A stretch of DNA of 64,000 nt from Planctomycetota bacterium (lineage in GTDB: Bacteria > Planctomycetota > UBA8108 > UBA1146), in contig JAAZXB010000002.1 of assembly GCA_014240375.1 (NCBI GenBank), positions 1-64,000 on the forward strand, in the 5' to 3' direction. The notes under the pieces are model-generated. The model made no database searches. It was given only the letters and a program-made list of their open reading frames with translations, and was not told where the DNA came from. Every line of letters starts with the position of its first letter. Position 1 is the stretch's first letter. A program made the position numbers and the translations under genes. This document shows, one piece after another, positions 9,488 through 17,710 of the stretch.

Positions 9488-10031
9488 CTTTAGCCTGCTT
9501 CCCGGGCACAGGATCGCCATAGATCGCACTGTTGGGTGGTTGGTATTGATCGTCTCCCCGCAGCCGGGCGGCAGCCCACTCGATCGCCTCGAGAATCTTG
9601 TGGTAGCCGGTACAGCGACAGAGATTACCGGAGAGCGCCTCGACGATCTGATCTCGTGTGGGCGAATCGTTCTCTGCCAGCAGCGCCTGGGCGGCCAGCA
9701 AGATACCCGGAGTACAGTAGCCACACTGAGCCGCTCCGAGATCGGCAAAACACGATTGCAGCGGATGCAATTGGTTGCCCTGCATCATGCCCTCGACCGT
9801 CTCGATCGATCGGCCCTCACATTCGGCGGCCAGTTCCAGGCAACTGAGCACAGGCTTGCCATCGATCAGCACGGTACAGGTGCCACATTCGCCCAGTTCA
9901 CAGCCATGCTTGGTACCGGTCAGGCCCAGTTCTTCCCGGAGCACCTCCAACAAACTGTGATGGACGGCAAAGGCGACCTGTTGTGGCTCACCGTTGACCC
10001 TCAGGGTCCGGGTGGTGGATTGCTGAGACAT
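9480..10031 (-). CDS. hcrC: 4-hydroxybenzoyl-CoA reductase gamma subunit ([2Fe-2S])
   Basis: A 183-residue small subunit with two [2Fe-2S] clusters. The plant-ferredoxin-type cluster is held by C44, C49, C52 and C64 (GCELGECGTCTVL..SC), the second by C103, C106, C138 and C140 (CGYCTPG..CRCTGYHKI). It transfers electrons from HcrB to the molybdenum site of HcrA. The open frame extends to 10190, but the ATG at 10031 preceded by GGGGGG is the natural start, with the usual MSQQ..TLRVNGEPQ opening; the extra upstream part would overlap panD in another frame. The stop overlaps the hcrA start by eight bases. About 25 residues at the C-terminus exceed the usual family length. Confidence 0.9.
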   Translation of the reverse strand: MSQQSTTRTLRVNGEPQQVAFAVHHSLLEVLREELGLTGTKHGCELGECGTCTVLIDGKPVLSCLELAAECEGRSIETVEGMMQGNQLHPLQSCFADLGAAQCGYCTPGILLAAQALLAENDSPTRDQIVEALSGNLCRCTGYHKILEAIEWAAARLRGDDQYQPPNSAIYGDPVPGKQAKDV

Positions 10032-10050
10032 GTCCCCCCGATTCGCGGAT

Positions 10051-10461
10051 TTACTCGAAGGATGGCATCCGGGAGTCGTAGGGCTGTGAAGGCCCTGGAA
10101 TCTCCTGCTCGGTACCAGTGATGCGATTGCTGGAGTCGACCCTGACCACCCTGGGTTGATGATGCTGAACCTTCGATTCCTCCAGTTCAACCCAGCTGGC
10201 GATGATCACCACATCCCCTGGCGAGTTCTGATGGGCGGCCGCACCGTTGATGCAGATGGTCCCCGATCCCGACTCCCCCGGTAGAGCATAGGTGACGATC
10301 CGACTACCCCGGGTGATGTTCCAGATGTGGACCTGCTGCCCCGAGACGATGTCTGCCGCCTCGAGCAAATCGGTATCAATCGACACCGATCCCTCGTAAT
10401 CCAGGTCGGCCCCGGTGACCGTGGCCCGATGAATCTTTGAATGCAGCATCGTGCGCCGCAT
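10051..10461 (-). CDS. panD: Aspartate 1-decarboxylase proenzyme
   Basis: A pyruvoyl enzyme that turns L-aspartate into beta-alanine for pantothenate and coenzyme A. The protein reads [20 protein letters not shown], closely like E. coli PanD, and has the self-cleavage pair Gly-Ser in DYEGSVSID (Gly24-Ser25), the catalytic Tyr in TYALPGE, and [17 protein letters not shown] chose the ATG at 10461, which matches the family start and has AGGTGA upstream; a GTG three codons earlier (10470) is possible. It is first in a minus-strand set with hcrC only 19 bases downstream, an unusual partner: CoA supply next to a pathway that works on CoA thioesters. About 136 residues, normal length. Confidence 0.92.
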   Translation of the reverse strand: MRRTMLHSKIHRATVTGADLDYEGSVSIDTDLLEAADIVSGQQVHIWNITRGSRIVTYALPGESGSGTICINGAAAHQNSPGDVVIIASWVELEESKVQHHQPRVVRVDSSNRITGTEQEIPGPSQPYDSRMPSFE

Positions 10462-10707
10462 GACTCTCACCTATCCTCTCGGGCCGAAACAAGCAGTGCC
10501 TGATGAAGTGGGGATCATATCCTGACGGGCCCGTCTGAGAACAGTGATTCGACTCGATCCAGCCGCCAGATTCAATCTTCCGTGATGCCAGATTGGTTGC
10601 CCCATCCGGCTCGATACGGCAGGATGATCGAGATCTCGGGGGAGGCGATAGCCCACCGACCCAGGATCCAGATGACTCCGATCAAATCCCGCGGAAGGGG
10701 GCCACAG
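10462..10707. promoter_or_regulatory. Divergent intergenic region between panD-hcrCAB and boxCB
   Basis: These 246 bases separate the two oppositely oriented aromatic-acid gene sets, so promoters for both should lie here. A 12-bp perfect palindrome GACGGGCCCGTC sits at 10524-10535 and is a candidate operator. No convincing -35/-10 pair was found by eye and no regulator gene is adjacent. A long frame continues upstream of boxC through this region, but it lacks family similarity. Confidence 0.4.
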
Positions 10708-12342
10708 ATGGACACGATCTCCTTCCAGGTAGATCCCTCTCGATACCGGCACTGGGACGTCTCCAAGCAGGCCTCGGTGATGCGGATCCACATGAATGTC
10801 GATCCGCAATTTCCACTCCAGCAAGGGTACGACCTGAAGTTGAACTCCTACGACCTGGGAGTGGATATCGAACTGGCGGACATCGTTCGCCGCCTTCGAT
10901 TCGAGCACCCAGAGATCACCTCCCTGGTGGTCAGCAGCGGTCACGAACAGGTCTTCTGTTCCGGAGCCAACATCCACATGCTGGGAATCTCCAGTCATTC
11001 CTGGAAGGTGAACTTCTGCAAGTTCACCAACGAGACTCGCTGCGAGTTGGAGGACTGGGCCGCCCAGGCAGACGTTCGTTCCATCTGTGCTATCACCGGC
11101 CCTTGTGCAGGGGGTGGCTACGAGTTGGCCCTCGCCTGCGACGAGATCTGGCTGATCGATGACGGGAACAGCGCGGTGAGTTTACCGGAAACTCCACTGC
11201 TGGGAGTTCTCCCCGGCACGGGCGGTTTGACGCGCCTGGTCGACAAGCGCAAGGTTCGCCGCGATCGAGCCGATGTGTTCTGTACCCTTGCCGAGGGATT
11301 CAAGGGCAAACGAGCTCTCGATTGGGGCCTGGTCGACGTGGTCGCCCCCCGATCAAAATTCGATTCTCAACTGCAACAGTACCTCGATCAGATCGAAGCG
11401 GATCGATCGGGCCGCAGTGAACGCCAGGGGATCACCCTCGGGCCCATCGAAGTTTCCGAGGAAGATGGTGTGAGGAAGACCTCGACCCTATCAGTCGACT
11501 ACAAACCTCAACAACGTACCGCCGAGTTCACCTTCCAGATCCCCTCCGTGGCGGGGGCCCCCACCACGCTGAAGGAGATCCACGCCGCCGGAGATTCCTT
11601 CTGGCCATTGAGATTTGCTCGAGAACTGGAAGATGCGCTGCTCGACCTGCGGGTCAATCGAACAGGAATCGGACTGGCACTGATTCGTACCCAGGGAAAC
11701 CTCGATGACATCCAGGCGTGGGATCAGATCCTCATCGACCATCGCGGAGACTGGTTCATCGATCAGATCATCCATCTGTTCAGCCATGTGATTCAGCGGC
11801 TGGAGCGTACTTCCTGCAGTTTCTTCGCACTGGTGGAACAAGGTTGCTGCTTCGGTGGCTCGATGCTAGAAATCGCACTCGCCTGTGATCGGATCTACAT
11901 GCTCGATGAGGATGGTATCGAGGTGCAGCGCTCGCCGATGAATGAAGGCTTGCTGCCGATGACCACCGATATCACCCGTACCGATTGCCGACTGCTGGGT
12001 GAAGTCGAACTGGCCAACTCCACCATCGGGAACTACTCCCGCCTCGACGCCACCACCGCCGAGAAGATGGGACTGGTCACCGAGGCACTCGATGAATTTG
12101 ATTACGAAGACATGGTTCCGGTGGCGATCCAGGAACGAGTCAGTCTCTCTCCCGACTCGCTGACCGGCATGGAAGCAAACCTCCGCTTCGCCGGTCCTGA
12201 AAACATGGAGAGCAAGGTATTCGGTCGTCTCAGTGCCTGGCAAAACTGGATCTTCATCCGCCCCAACGCAACGGGACCCCATGGCGCATTGACCCTGTAC
12301 GGAAGACCCGAGAGGCCCGAGTTTGCCTGGGATCGAGTCTGA
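10708..12342 (+). CDS. boxC: 2,3-epoxybenzoyl-CoA dihydrolase (benzoyl-CoA-dihydrodiol lyase)
   Basis: A 544-residue double crotonase-fold enzyme that hydrolytically opens the ring of 2,3-epoxybenzoyl-CoA, giving 3,4-dehydroadipyl-CoA semialdehyde and formate. The first crotonase domain has SSGHEQVFCSGANIHMLG (oxyanion-hole part), ITGPCAGGGYELALACDEI and ETPLLGVLPGTGGLTRL; a second, weaker one includes LVEQGCCFGGSMLEIALACD. The ATG at 10708 follows GGAAGGGG at good spacing and gives the family opening ..ISFQVDPSRYRHW; the frame is open to 10582 but that part is not family-like. Length agrees with known BoxC (about 550). The boxB start lies 35 bases after its stop, so they form an operon. Confidence 0.92.
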   Translation: MDTISFQVDPSRYRHWDVSKQASVMRIHMNVDPQFPLQQGYDLKLNSYDLGVDIELADIVRRLRFEHPEITSLVVSSGHEQVFCSGANIHMLGISSHSWKVNFCKFTNETRCELEDWAAQADVRSICAITGPCAGGGYELALACDEIWLIDDGNSAVSLPETPLLGVLPGTGGLTRLVDKRKVRRDRADVFCTLAEGFKGKRALDWGLVDVVAPRSKFDSQLQQYLDQIEADRSGRSERQGITLGPIEVSEEDGVRKTSTLSVDYKPQQRTAEFTFQIPSVAGAPTTLKEIHAAGDSFWPLRFARELEDALLDLRVNRTGIGLALIRTQGNLDDIQAWDQILIDHRGDWFIDQIIHLFSHVIQRLERTSCSFFALVEQGCCFGGSMLEIALACDRIYMLDEDGIEVQRSPMNEGLLPMTTDITRTDCRLLGEVELANSTIGNYSRLDATTAEKMGLVTEALDEFDYEDMVPVAIQERVSLSPDSLTGMEANLRFAGPENMESKVFGRLSAWQNWIFIRPNATGPHGALTLYGRPERPEFAWDRV

Positions 12343-12377
12343 ATGTTTTGCATCGCATCGCAGAGAAGAGGAAATCG

Positions 12378-13790
12378 ATGAGCAGTGTGGATCGCACCGG
12401 AAAGATTCCCAACAATGTCGACCTCGCCGGAGACAAGCGACTCCAGCGAGCCCTCGAGCACTGGCTCCCGCTCTACATGGAGTGGTGGAACGACATGGGA
12501 CCTGCAGGTTTCCAGACCAATGACATCTACCTGAGAACTGCAGTCTCGGTGGAAGCCGGTGGCTGGGCCAACTTCGATTATGTCAAGATGCCTGAATATC
12601 GCTGGGGAATCTTCCTCACACCGAACGATTCCGTCAACAGCATCGGATTCGGTGACCACTACGGAAAACCGACCTGGCAGGAGATCCCCGGAGAGTATCG
12701 TGGGAACTTGCGTCGAATCATCGTGACCCAGGCAGACACCGAACCTGCATCGGTGGAGCAACAACGTTTTCTGGGAACGATTGCACCTTCACTCTACGAC
12801 ATGCGGAACCTGTTCCAGATCAATGTCGAAGAGGGCAGGCATCTGTGGGCTATGGTCTATCTGCTGTTTCGGTTCTTCGGCAAGGATGGTCGCGACGAAG
12901 CGGAAGAGTTACTCAGCCGTCGCAGTGGAGATGAAGACAAACCGAGGATCCTCAACGCCTTCAACGAGGCTTGCGATCACTGGCTCTCCTTCTTCTGCTT
13001 CACCCACTTCACCGACCGCGACGGCAAGTTCCAGCTCGCCTCACTCGCCGAGAGTGGATTTGAACCGCTCGCCCGAACTTGCGACTTCATGCTCACGGAA
13101 GAGGCTCACCACCTGTTCGTGGGAGAAACCGGCCTCGATCGAATCGTCAAGCGCAGTGCTGAACTGACCCGGGAAACCGACGGTGACCCGACGAGAGCCG
13201 GTGGAATTCCGATCGACATGATCCAGCGCGCCATCAATTACTGGTTCACTTTCAGCCTCGATCTGTTCGGCGGTGAGATCTCTTCCAATGCAGCCAACTT
13301 CTTCGGCGAGGGTCTCAAGGGGCGATTCAAAGAGAAGTCGCGTTACGAAGATCACGTCATGAAAGATGGAATCAAGGTAGTTCCGCAGGTCATCTCCGGG
13401 AGACTCATCGAGGATGAAGTCCCCTATCGCAACGCCATCAACGAGGTGCTGCGTGACGAGTACATCGATGACTGCCAGCGTGCCCTGCGCAAGTGGAATC
13501 GGACCCTCGAGAAGTCCGGGTTGGGGATCGAGTTGTCGCTTCCCAGTCGACGATTCCATCGGCACCAGGGGATTTACGCCGATCATCCGTTCGATCCCGA
13601 GGGAAACCTCATCACCAAAGAAGCGCTGGAAGCCAATAGCAGCCGCTGGCTTCTCAACACCGAAGACAATGACTACCTCGTCTCCATCATGAATCAGGTG
13701 ATCGAACCGGGGAAGATGGCCAACTGGATCGCTGCTCCCTCACGCGGGATCAATGGCCAGGCGCTGGAATTCGAGTACGTCCGCCTCTGA
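12378..13790 (+). CDS. boxB: Benzoyl-CoA 2,3-epoxidase, di-iron subunit B
   Basis: A 470-residue di-iron oxygenase that, with reductase BoxA, converts benzoyl-CoA, O2 and NADPH to 2,3-epoxybenzoyl-CoA. Residues matching the iron ligands of Azoarcus BoxB are visible with a two-residue shift: E122, E152 and H155 (in EEGRHLWAMVYLL), D213 (FTDRDGKF), and E242 with H245 (EEAHHLFVG). The ATG at 12378 is preceded by AGAGGAAATCG; the frame is open ten codons further up, but the downstream start fits the family length. Follows boxC. No boxA is present in the window, so the reductase must come from elsewhere or be replaced by another electron donor. Confidence 0.94.
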   Translation: MSSVDRTGKIPNNVDLAGDKRLQRALEHWLPLYMEWWNDMGPAGFQTNDIYLRTAVSVEAGGWANFDYVKMPEYRWGIFLTPNDSVNSIGFGDHYGKPTWQEIPGEYRGNLRRIIVTQADTEPASVEQQRFLGTIAPSLYDMRNLFQINVEEGRHLWAMVYLLFRFFGKDGRDEAEELLSRRSGDEDKPRILNAFNEACDHWLSFFCFTHFTDRDGKFQLASLAESGFEPLARTCDFMLTEEAHHLFVGETGLDRIVKRSAELTRETDGDPTRAGGIPIDMIQRAINYWFTFSLDLFGGEISSNAANFFGEGLKGRFKEKSRYEDHVMKDGIKVVPQVISGRLIEDEVPYRNAINEVLRDEYIDDCQRALRKWNRTLEKSGLGIELSLPSRRFHRHQGIYADHPFDPEGNLITKEALEANSSRWLLNTEDNDYLVSIMNQVIEPGKMANWIAAPSRGINGQALEFEYVRL

Positions 13791-13824
13791 TCGAGAATGG
13801 CCCGCTGCGGGAAGCGGCGAACGG

Positions 13825-15327
13825 TCATCTCATCGGAGAATAGTCGGAGGGTGTAATTCGCCCCAGCAGGGCATCGGCGATCGCCTGCTGATGGACCGGT
13901 CTGCAGCCATGGGCTGTGATCACAGAGATCCCCTCTCCCGCGGGAATCGCCAGCAGATCGCGCGGATCTTCCAGCAACACGATGATCAGTCGATCCTGCT
14001 GGGCCGCCACCGCTTCGACCAGCGCTCGGGCCGCTGAACTGTGGCGAAATCCCTTCAGCACCAGGATCGTTTCCGCTCCCCCTCGAGCGGTGCTGAGTAC
14101 CCGTTTGATCTGTTGTCGGCTCGGTTCCGAATCGATCGATAGGGTCTCCACGCCATCGGCCAGCTCTTCTACCAGGAGATTCAACTCCACCCCTTGAAGG
14201 GGATCCTCGACCGGACTGGTAGTGTGTAGTTGAGGCAACACCAGTAACCCCTTTGTCGATCTTGACAGTGTCGCCGCCGGCCCCGCCAGCAGAGTCGTTC
14301 CGCAACGGGCGATCTCCAGTGCCACCGACTCACCGTGGAGAGTGGCCAGCGGAGGATGCTCCACTGCGATCCTCGACAGAGACTCGAGCCGAGTAAGACT
14401 CTGTAGATGTTGCTCCTGACTCTCCTGCTCCGTATCGATGAGTCGTTCCAGCACCTGTAGCGCTTCCACTTGCCGGGCCGGAGTGTGGCTGACCAGCAGC
14501 GCATCGTGACCCGCAATCGCCGCCCCTCGGATCACCTGCTCGAAATCAAATCCAGCGACACCACCCATCTCCAGACAATCGGTGATGACCACTCCCCGAT
14601 AGGCCAGATCCTCACGCAAGTAACTCACCGCAGCCGCGGAGGTGGTGACCGGATCGATCGGATCGAAGCGCTCCGCGACCACATGAGTCGTCATCACCAT
14701 CGAGGCTCCAGCAGCGCTCGCTCCCGCAAAGGGAAGCAGGTGAGTCTCGCTGCCCTGACTCTCCAGTCGTGGCAGACCATGATGAGGATCCACCTGCACC
14801 GACCCGATCCCTGGATAGTGTTTCCAGCAATCGTGCACCCCGTACTGCCGGTGTCCCTTACCGATCTCGGTCGCCAGTGCCAGCGCCAGTGCAGCGTCCG
14901 AGCCAAAGGAGCGAGATCCGATTCCGCGAGATTCACTGTGCTCGATCAGATCGACACAGGGTGCGAGGTTCACATCGATGCCGATCTGGTGCAATTCCTG
15001 GCCGGAGATCTGGCCCTGTAGCCGGGCCAGTTCGAGAGCACGGCTTCGATCGCTGCAGGCCGCCGCACCCAGCGACAGGTTGCCGGGAAAGATGGTAATT
15101 CCCTCGGGGATCCGCACCACTCTGCCCCCTTCTTGATCGATGCAGATGCGCAGATGGGATCCCAGCAATTCTCTCAGTTCAGTCACCAGGTCGGCCAACT
15201 TTGCACGAGATGTGACGTTTCTGCCGAACAGGATCACCCCACCCGGATCGATCTGCTCGAGGTGACGGGAAGTCTCCGGTGAGATTTCAGGATCAGGAAT
15301 GCCGATCCATAATCGCCTGCCGATCAT
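13825..15327 (-). CDS. Glycoside hydrolase family 3, NagZ-like beta-N-acetylhexosaminidase
   Basis: A 500-residue GH3 enzyme, probably acting in peptidoglycan or amino-sugar recycling. Landmarks: LWIGIPDPEI, CIDQEGGRVVRIP at 62-74, the NagZ-type loop KHYPGIGSVQVDPHHG at 169-184 (K169-H170 and the general acid/base D180..H182 dyad; D-P-H replaces the common D-S-H) and the nucleophile Asp250 in VVITDCLEMGG. A C-terminal domain of about 150 residues, absent in E. coli NagZ (about 340 residues) but usual in longer members, contains FRHSSAARALVEAV. The start is the ATG at 15327, which overlaps the symporter stop as ATGA; the frame remains open far upstream, but that part is a shadow of the symporter gene. 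No signal peptide. Confidence 0.88.
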   Translation of the reverse strand: MIGRRLWIGIPDPEISPETSRHLEQIDPGGVILFGRNVTSRAKLADLVTELRELLGSHLRICIDQEGGRVVRIPEGITIFPGNLSLGAAACSDRSRALELARLQGQISGQELHQIGIDVNLAPCVDLIEHSESRGIGSRSFGSDAALALALATEIGKGHRQYGVHDCWKHYPGIGSVQVDPHHGLPRLESQGSETHLLPFAGASAAGASMVMTTHVVAERFDPIDPVTTSAAAVSYLREDLAYRGVVITDCLEMGGVAGFDFEQVIRGAAIAGHDALLVSHTPARQVEALQVLERLIDTEQESQEQHLQSLTRLESLSRIAVEHPPLATLHGESVALEIARCGTTLLAGPAATLSRSTKGLLVLPQLHTTSPVEDPLQGVELNLLVEELADGVETLSIDSEPSRQQIKRVLSTARGGAETILVLKGFRHSSAARALVEAVAAQQDRLIIVLLEDPRDLLAIPAGEGISVITAHGCRPVHQQAIADALLGRITPSDYSPMR

Positions 15328-16814
15328 CGCTTCTCCCTCGGTTCTACGGCGCAGATCCCCGCGGTCAATGGCGCACTGATGACGATCCACCACGGCCAGG
15401 CGATCCACACATCTTCGATTCCCAGTAACGGTTTCTGAAAAAACAGTGCCAGCCCAACGACGCTTCCCACGATCAAGCCCGTCACGGCACTGCGCCCACT
15501 GCCGCGTCGCGGAAGAAATGCGGCACACAGAAACACGCCGAGTAGCGCACCGTAGATGATGGTCATCGAGGAGAGTGCCAGTGTGACCAGGTCCTCGGTG
15601 GCAGACCAGCCCCGTTGTTGAAGCCAGGAAAACCCCATCGCTGTCAGCGCCAGCAGTGCGGTGATCACCACTGCGATGATTCGCATCGACTGCGGCTGAT
15701 CCTGGGTCTTCTTCTGCAGCACATCGACACTCCAGGTCGCAGAGATGGCGCAGATGGCAGAATCGAGACTCGACATGGCCGCTGCCAGCAGCCCGGCAAG
15801 AAAAAGCCCCAGCAAGCCTGCCGGCAAGTGGTCCCGGGCGAAGAGCGGCACCACATCCTGCGAATCGATGAGGGTCTCGGGTGGGATGAAGGCACTGGAG
15901 CACGCCAGCGCTGTTCCCAGCAACAGGAACAGCATCGTCAGGGGAATGTTGAGGATGCCGGAGAACACCAGAGCCCGTCCTGCAGAGCGGCCATCCTTGC
16001 AGGTCAGCAGCCGCTGAACCATGTCGTGGTCGGTCCCATGAGTCGCCATCGTGAGAAAGAAACCTCCGATCAGCGCCACCGGCAACGACTTGCCGTCCGA
16101 CAGCCAGCCAAGGAAGCCACTTCCCCCCTGGTGGGCCACCTCCGAGGGCCAGAAGATGATCCGGGTGGAATCGGTCCGACTCATCCAGTCGAGAAAGGTC
16201 TCCACTCCTCCGGGAATCGACGCCACTGCCACGGACAGTAGCGCCAGCGCAGAGACGATGAACACGCCACCCTGGATCACATCGGTCGCAATCACCGAGC
16301 GGATCCCACCGATTCCCGCGTAGATTCCCGCGACCACTGCGCAAATCAGCACAGAGAACTCCATCGAAACCTGCGTTAGCGCAGAGAATGCGATGGCTGC
16401 GAGATAGAGGCGAACCCCACTGGCGAGAATCCTCCCGACCACGAACGCCAGAGCGGTGCCGCGCCAGGCGATCGGGCCAAAACTCTGTTCGATCAAACCG
16501 TAGACCGTCTTGACGCCGATCCGATGGTAGAGAGGAACCAGCGTCCGAGAGAGCACCACTTTGGCGAGCAGTGCGCCGAAGGCGAACTGCAGGTAATACC
16601 AGCTCAGTTGACCGAAGGAATTCTGTGGAACACCGATGAAGGTGGCGGCCGACAGCTCGGTGGCGATCAGCGAAAGCATCACCGCAGTCGGGCCGAGTCC
16701 ACGGCCCGCCAGCAGCAGATCATCGGCGCTGTCGTTACGACGAGACACACGAAGTCCGATGGTCAATACCAGAGCCAGGTAGCCGCCGATGACGAGCCAA
16801 TCGAGCAAGGACAT
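15324..16814 (-). CDS. Sodium:solute symporter (SSS family)
   Basis: A 496-residue membrane transporter, predicted by eye to have 13-14 hydrophobic helices. It opens MSLLDWLVIGGYLALVLTIG and contains the family signatures LAGRGLGPTAVMLSLIATELS, FGPIAWRGTAL, GGIRSVIATDVIQGGVFI, GTDHDMVQRLLTCKDGRSAG and GLFLAGLLAAAMSSLDSAI. The true start is the ATG at 16814; the frame extends upstream into non-membrane sequence that is antisense to the next gene. The substrate is not identifiable by eye, but translational coupling (ATGA) with the NagZ-like hydrolase suggests an amino sugar or muropeptide-derived sugar. Confidence 0.9.
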   Translation of the reverse strand: MSLLDWLVIGGYLALVLTIGLRVSRRNDSADDLLLAGRGLGPTAVMLSLIATELSAATFIGVPQNSFGQLSWYYLQFAFGALLAKVVLSRTLVPLYHRIGVKTVYGLIEQSFGPIAWRGTALAFVVGRILASGVRLYLAAIAFSALTQVSMEFSVLICAVVAGIYAGIGGIRSVIATDVIQGGVFIVSALALLSVAVASIPGGVETFLDWMSRTDSTRIIFWPSEVAHQGGSGFLGWLSDGKSLPVALIGGFFLTMATHGTDHDMVQRLLTCKDGRSAGRALVFSGILNIPLTMLFLLLGTALACSSAFIPPETLIDSQDVVPLFARDHLPAGLLGLFLAGLLAAAMSSLDSAICAISATWSVDVLQKKTQDQPQSMRIIAVVITALLALTAMGFSWLQQRGWSATEDLVTLALSSMTIIYGALLGVFLCAAFLPRRGSGRSAVTGLIVGSVVGLALFFQKPLLGIEDVWIAWPWWIVISAPLTAGICAVEPREKR

Positions 16815-16895
16815 GGCAAGAGGATATCTCCAACTCGCTTCATCTACAGCCCTCGATCGACTGGAAATTATTCTCCCAGCCGGGACAATCAGGAA

Positions 16896-17702
16896 ATGTC
16901 GAATTCCACCAGACCACAGCGAGACCCTCGTCTCGACCCGATCTTCTCGGATGATCCCGGTACCGTGAGCGAGGCTTGCCTCGAACTGGTACCGATCGTT
17001 TTTGATGATCCAGAACTGGAACAGCAGCTGATCGATCTGATCCAGTGGACCCTCGATCAGGGGGAAGGCTTCGATGCAGGAGAACTCTGCTGCGCTTTGA
17101 TCCTGGGCGAAATTCGTTGCGCCCCCAGCACCGACACTCTGCTCAGATGCCTGCAACAAGACGATGAGATCCTCCAGCGAATCACCACACGCTCCCTCCA
17201 GCGAATCGGCGCCCGCTCCTTCGATTCGATTCTTGAACTACTGGAAGATCCAGACCTCGATGGTGAGGTGGCCGCACTGATGATCGAGAGTCTCGAGGGT
17301 GTATCCCTTCACGACCTCCCGGATAGCCGTGATCGCATCGAGACTCAGCTACGCCTCGACCTGACACGCCCTCAACTTCCGAACCTGAGGAAGGAAGCGA
17401 CGGCGATCGCCCTCGCTCATCTTGGCGTGGCAGAAACTACAGAATTGATGGAGCAGGTCTTGCAGAGGGATTACCCCGGCGGCAATGCTTTCATCCTCGA
17501 CGCTCTCGAATTTCTACAGGAGCACCCCGAGGGGCTGAAGGGGCATGCTGAGGATCCCATCGAACAGGTCGTTCGGTGGTTAGAGGATGAAATCGTCCCC
17601 GGTGGGGATCTGGATCCGGCTCTGTGGGAGGATTCCTTGAGCGAAGTTCTGCCATCATCCGAAGCTACGGATGATGCCGATCCCGATGCCACACCCCGCT
17701 GA
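16896..17702 (+). CDS. HEAT-like repeat protein of unknown function
   Basis: A 268-residue acidic, soluble protein with alpha-helical repeats of about 30-40 residues (for example DTLLRCLQQDDEILQRITTR, then SFDSILELLEDPDLDGEVAA, then ATAIALAHLGVAETTELMEQ), resembling HEAT/armadillo-type scaffolds. No signal peptide or membrane segment. The start is the ATG at 16896, with AGGAA immediately upstream; the frame is open to 16524 but that part is antisense to the symporter. It diverges from the symporter gene (81 bases between starts) and converges with the GAPDH-like gene (8 bases between stops). I do not recognise the family; the role may be protein-protein interaction. Confidence 0.7.
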   Translation: MSNSTRPQRDPRLDPIFSDDPGTVSEACLELVPIVFDDPELEQQLIDLIQWTLDQGEGFDAGELCCALILGEIRCAPSTDTLLRCLQQDDEILQRITTRSLQRIGARSFDSILELLEDPDLDGEVAALMIESLEGVSLHDLPDSRDRIETQLRLDLTRPQLPNLRKEATAIALAHLGVAETTELMEQVLQRDYPGGNAFILDALEFLQEHPEGLKGHAEDPIEQVVRWLEDEIVPGGDLDPALWEDSLSEVLPSSEATDDADPDATPR

Positions 17703-17710
17703 GGAGCGGC

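Noticed and set aside
10471-10998. Minus-strand open frame of 175 codons before panD
   Set aside because: Mostly antisense to the start of boxC and covering the divergent promoter region; no recognisable features.
15328-16344. Upstream extension of the NagZ-like frame
   Set aside because: It lies inside the symporter gene in another frame; the natural start at 15327 overlaps the symporter stop by ATGA.
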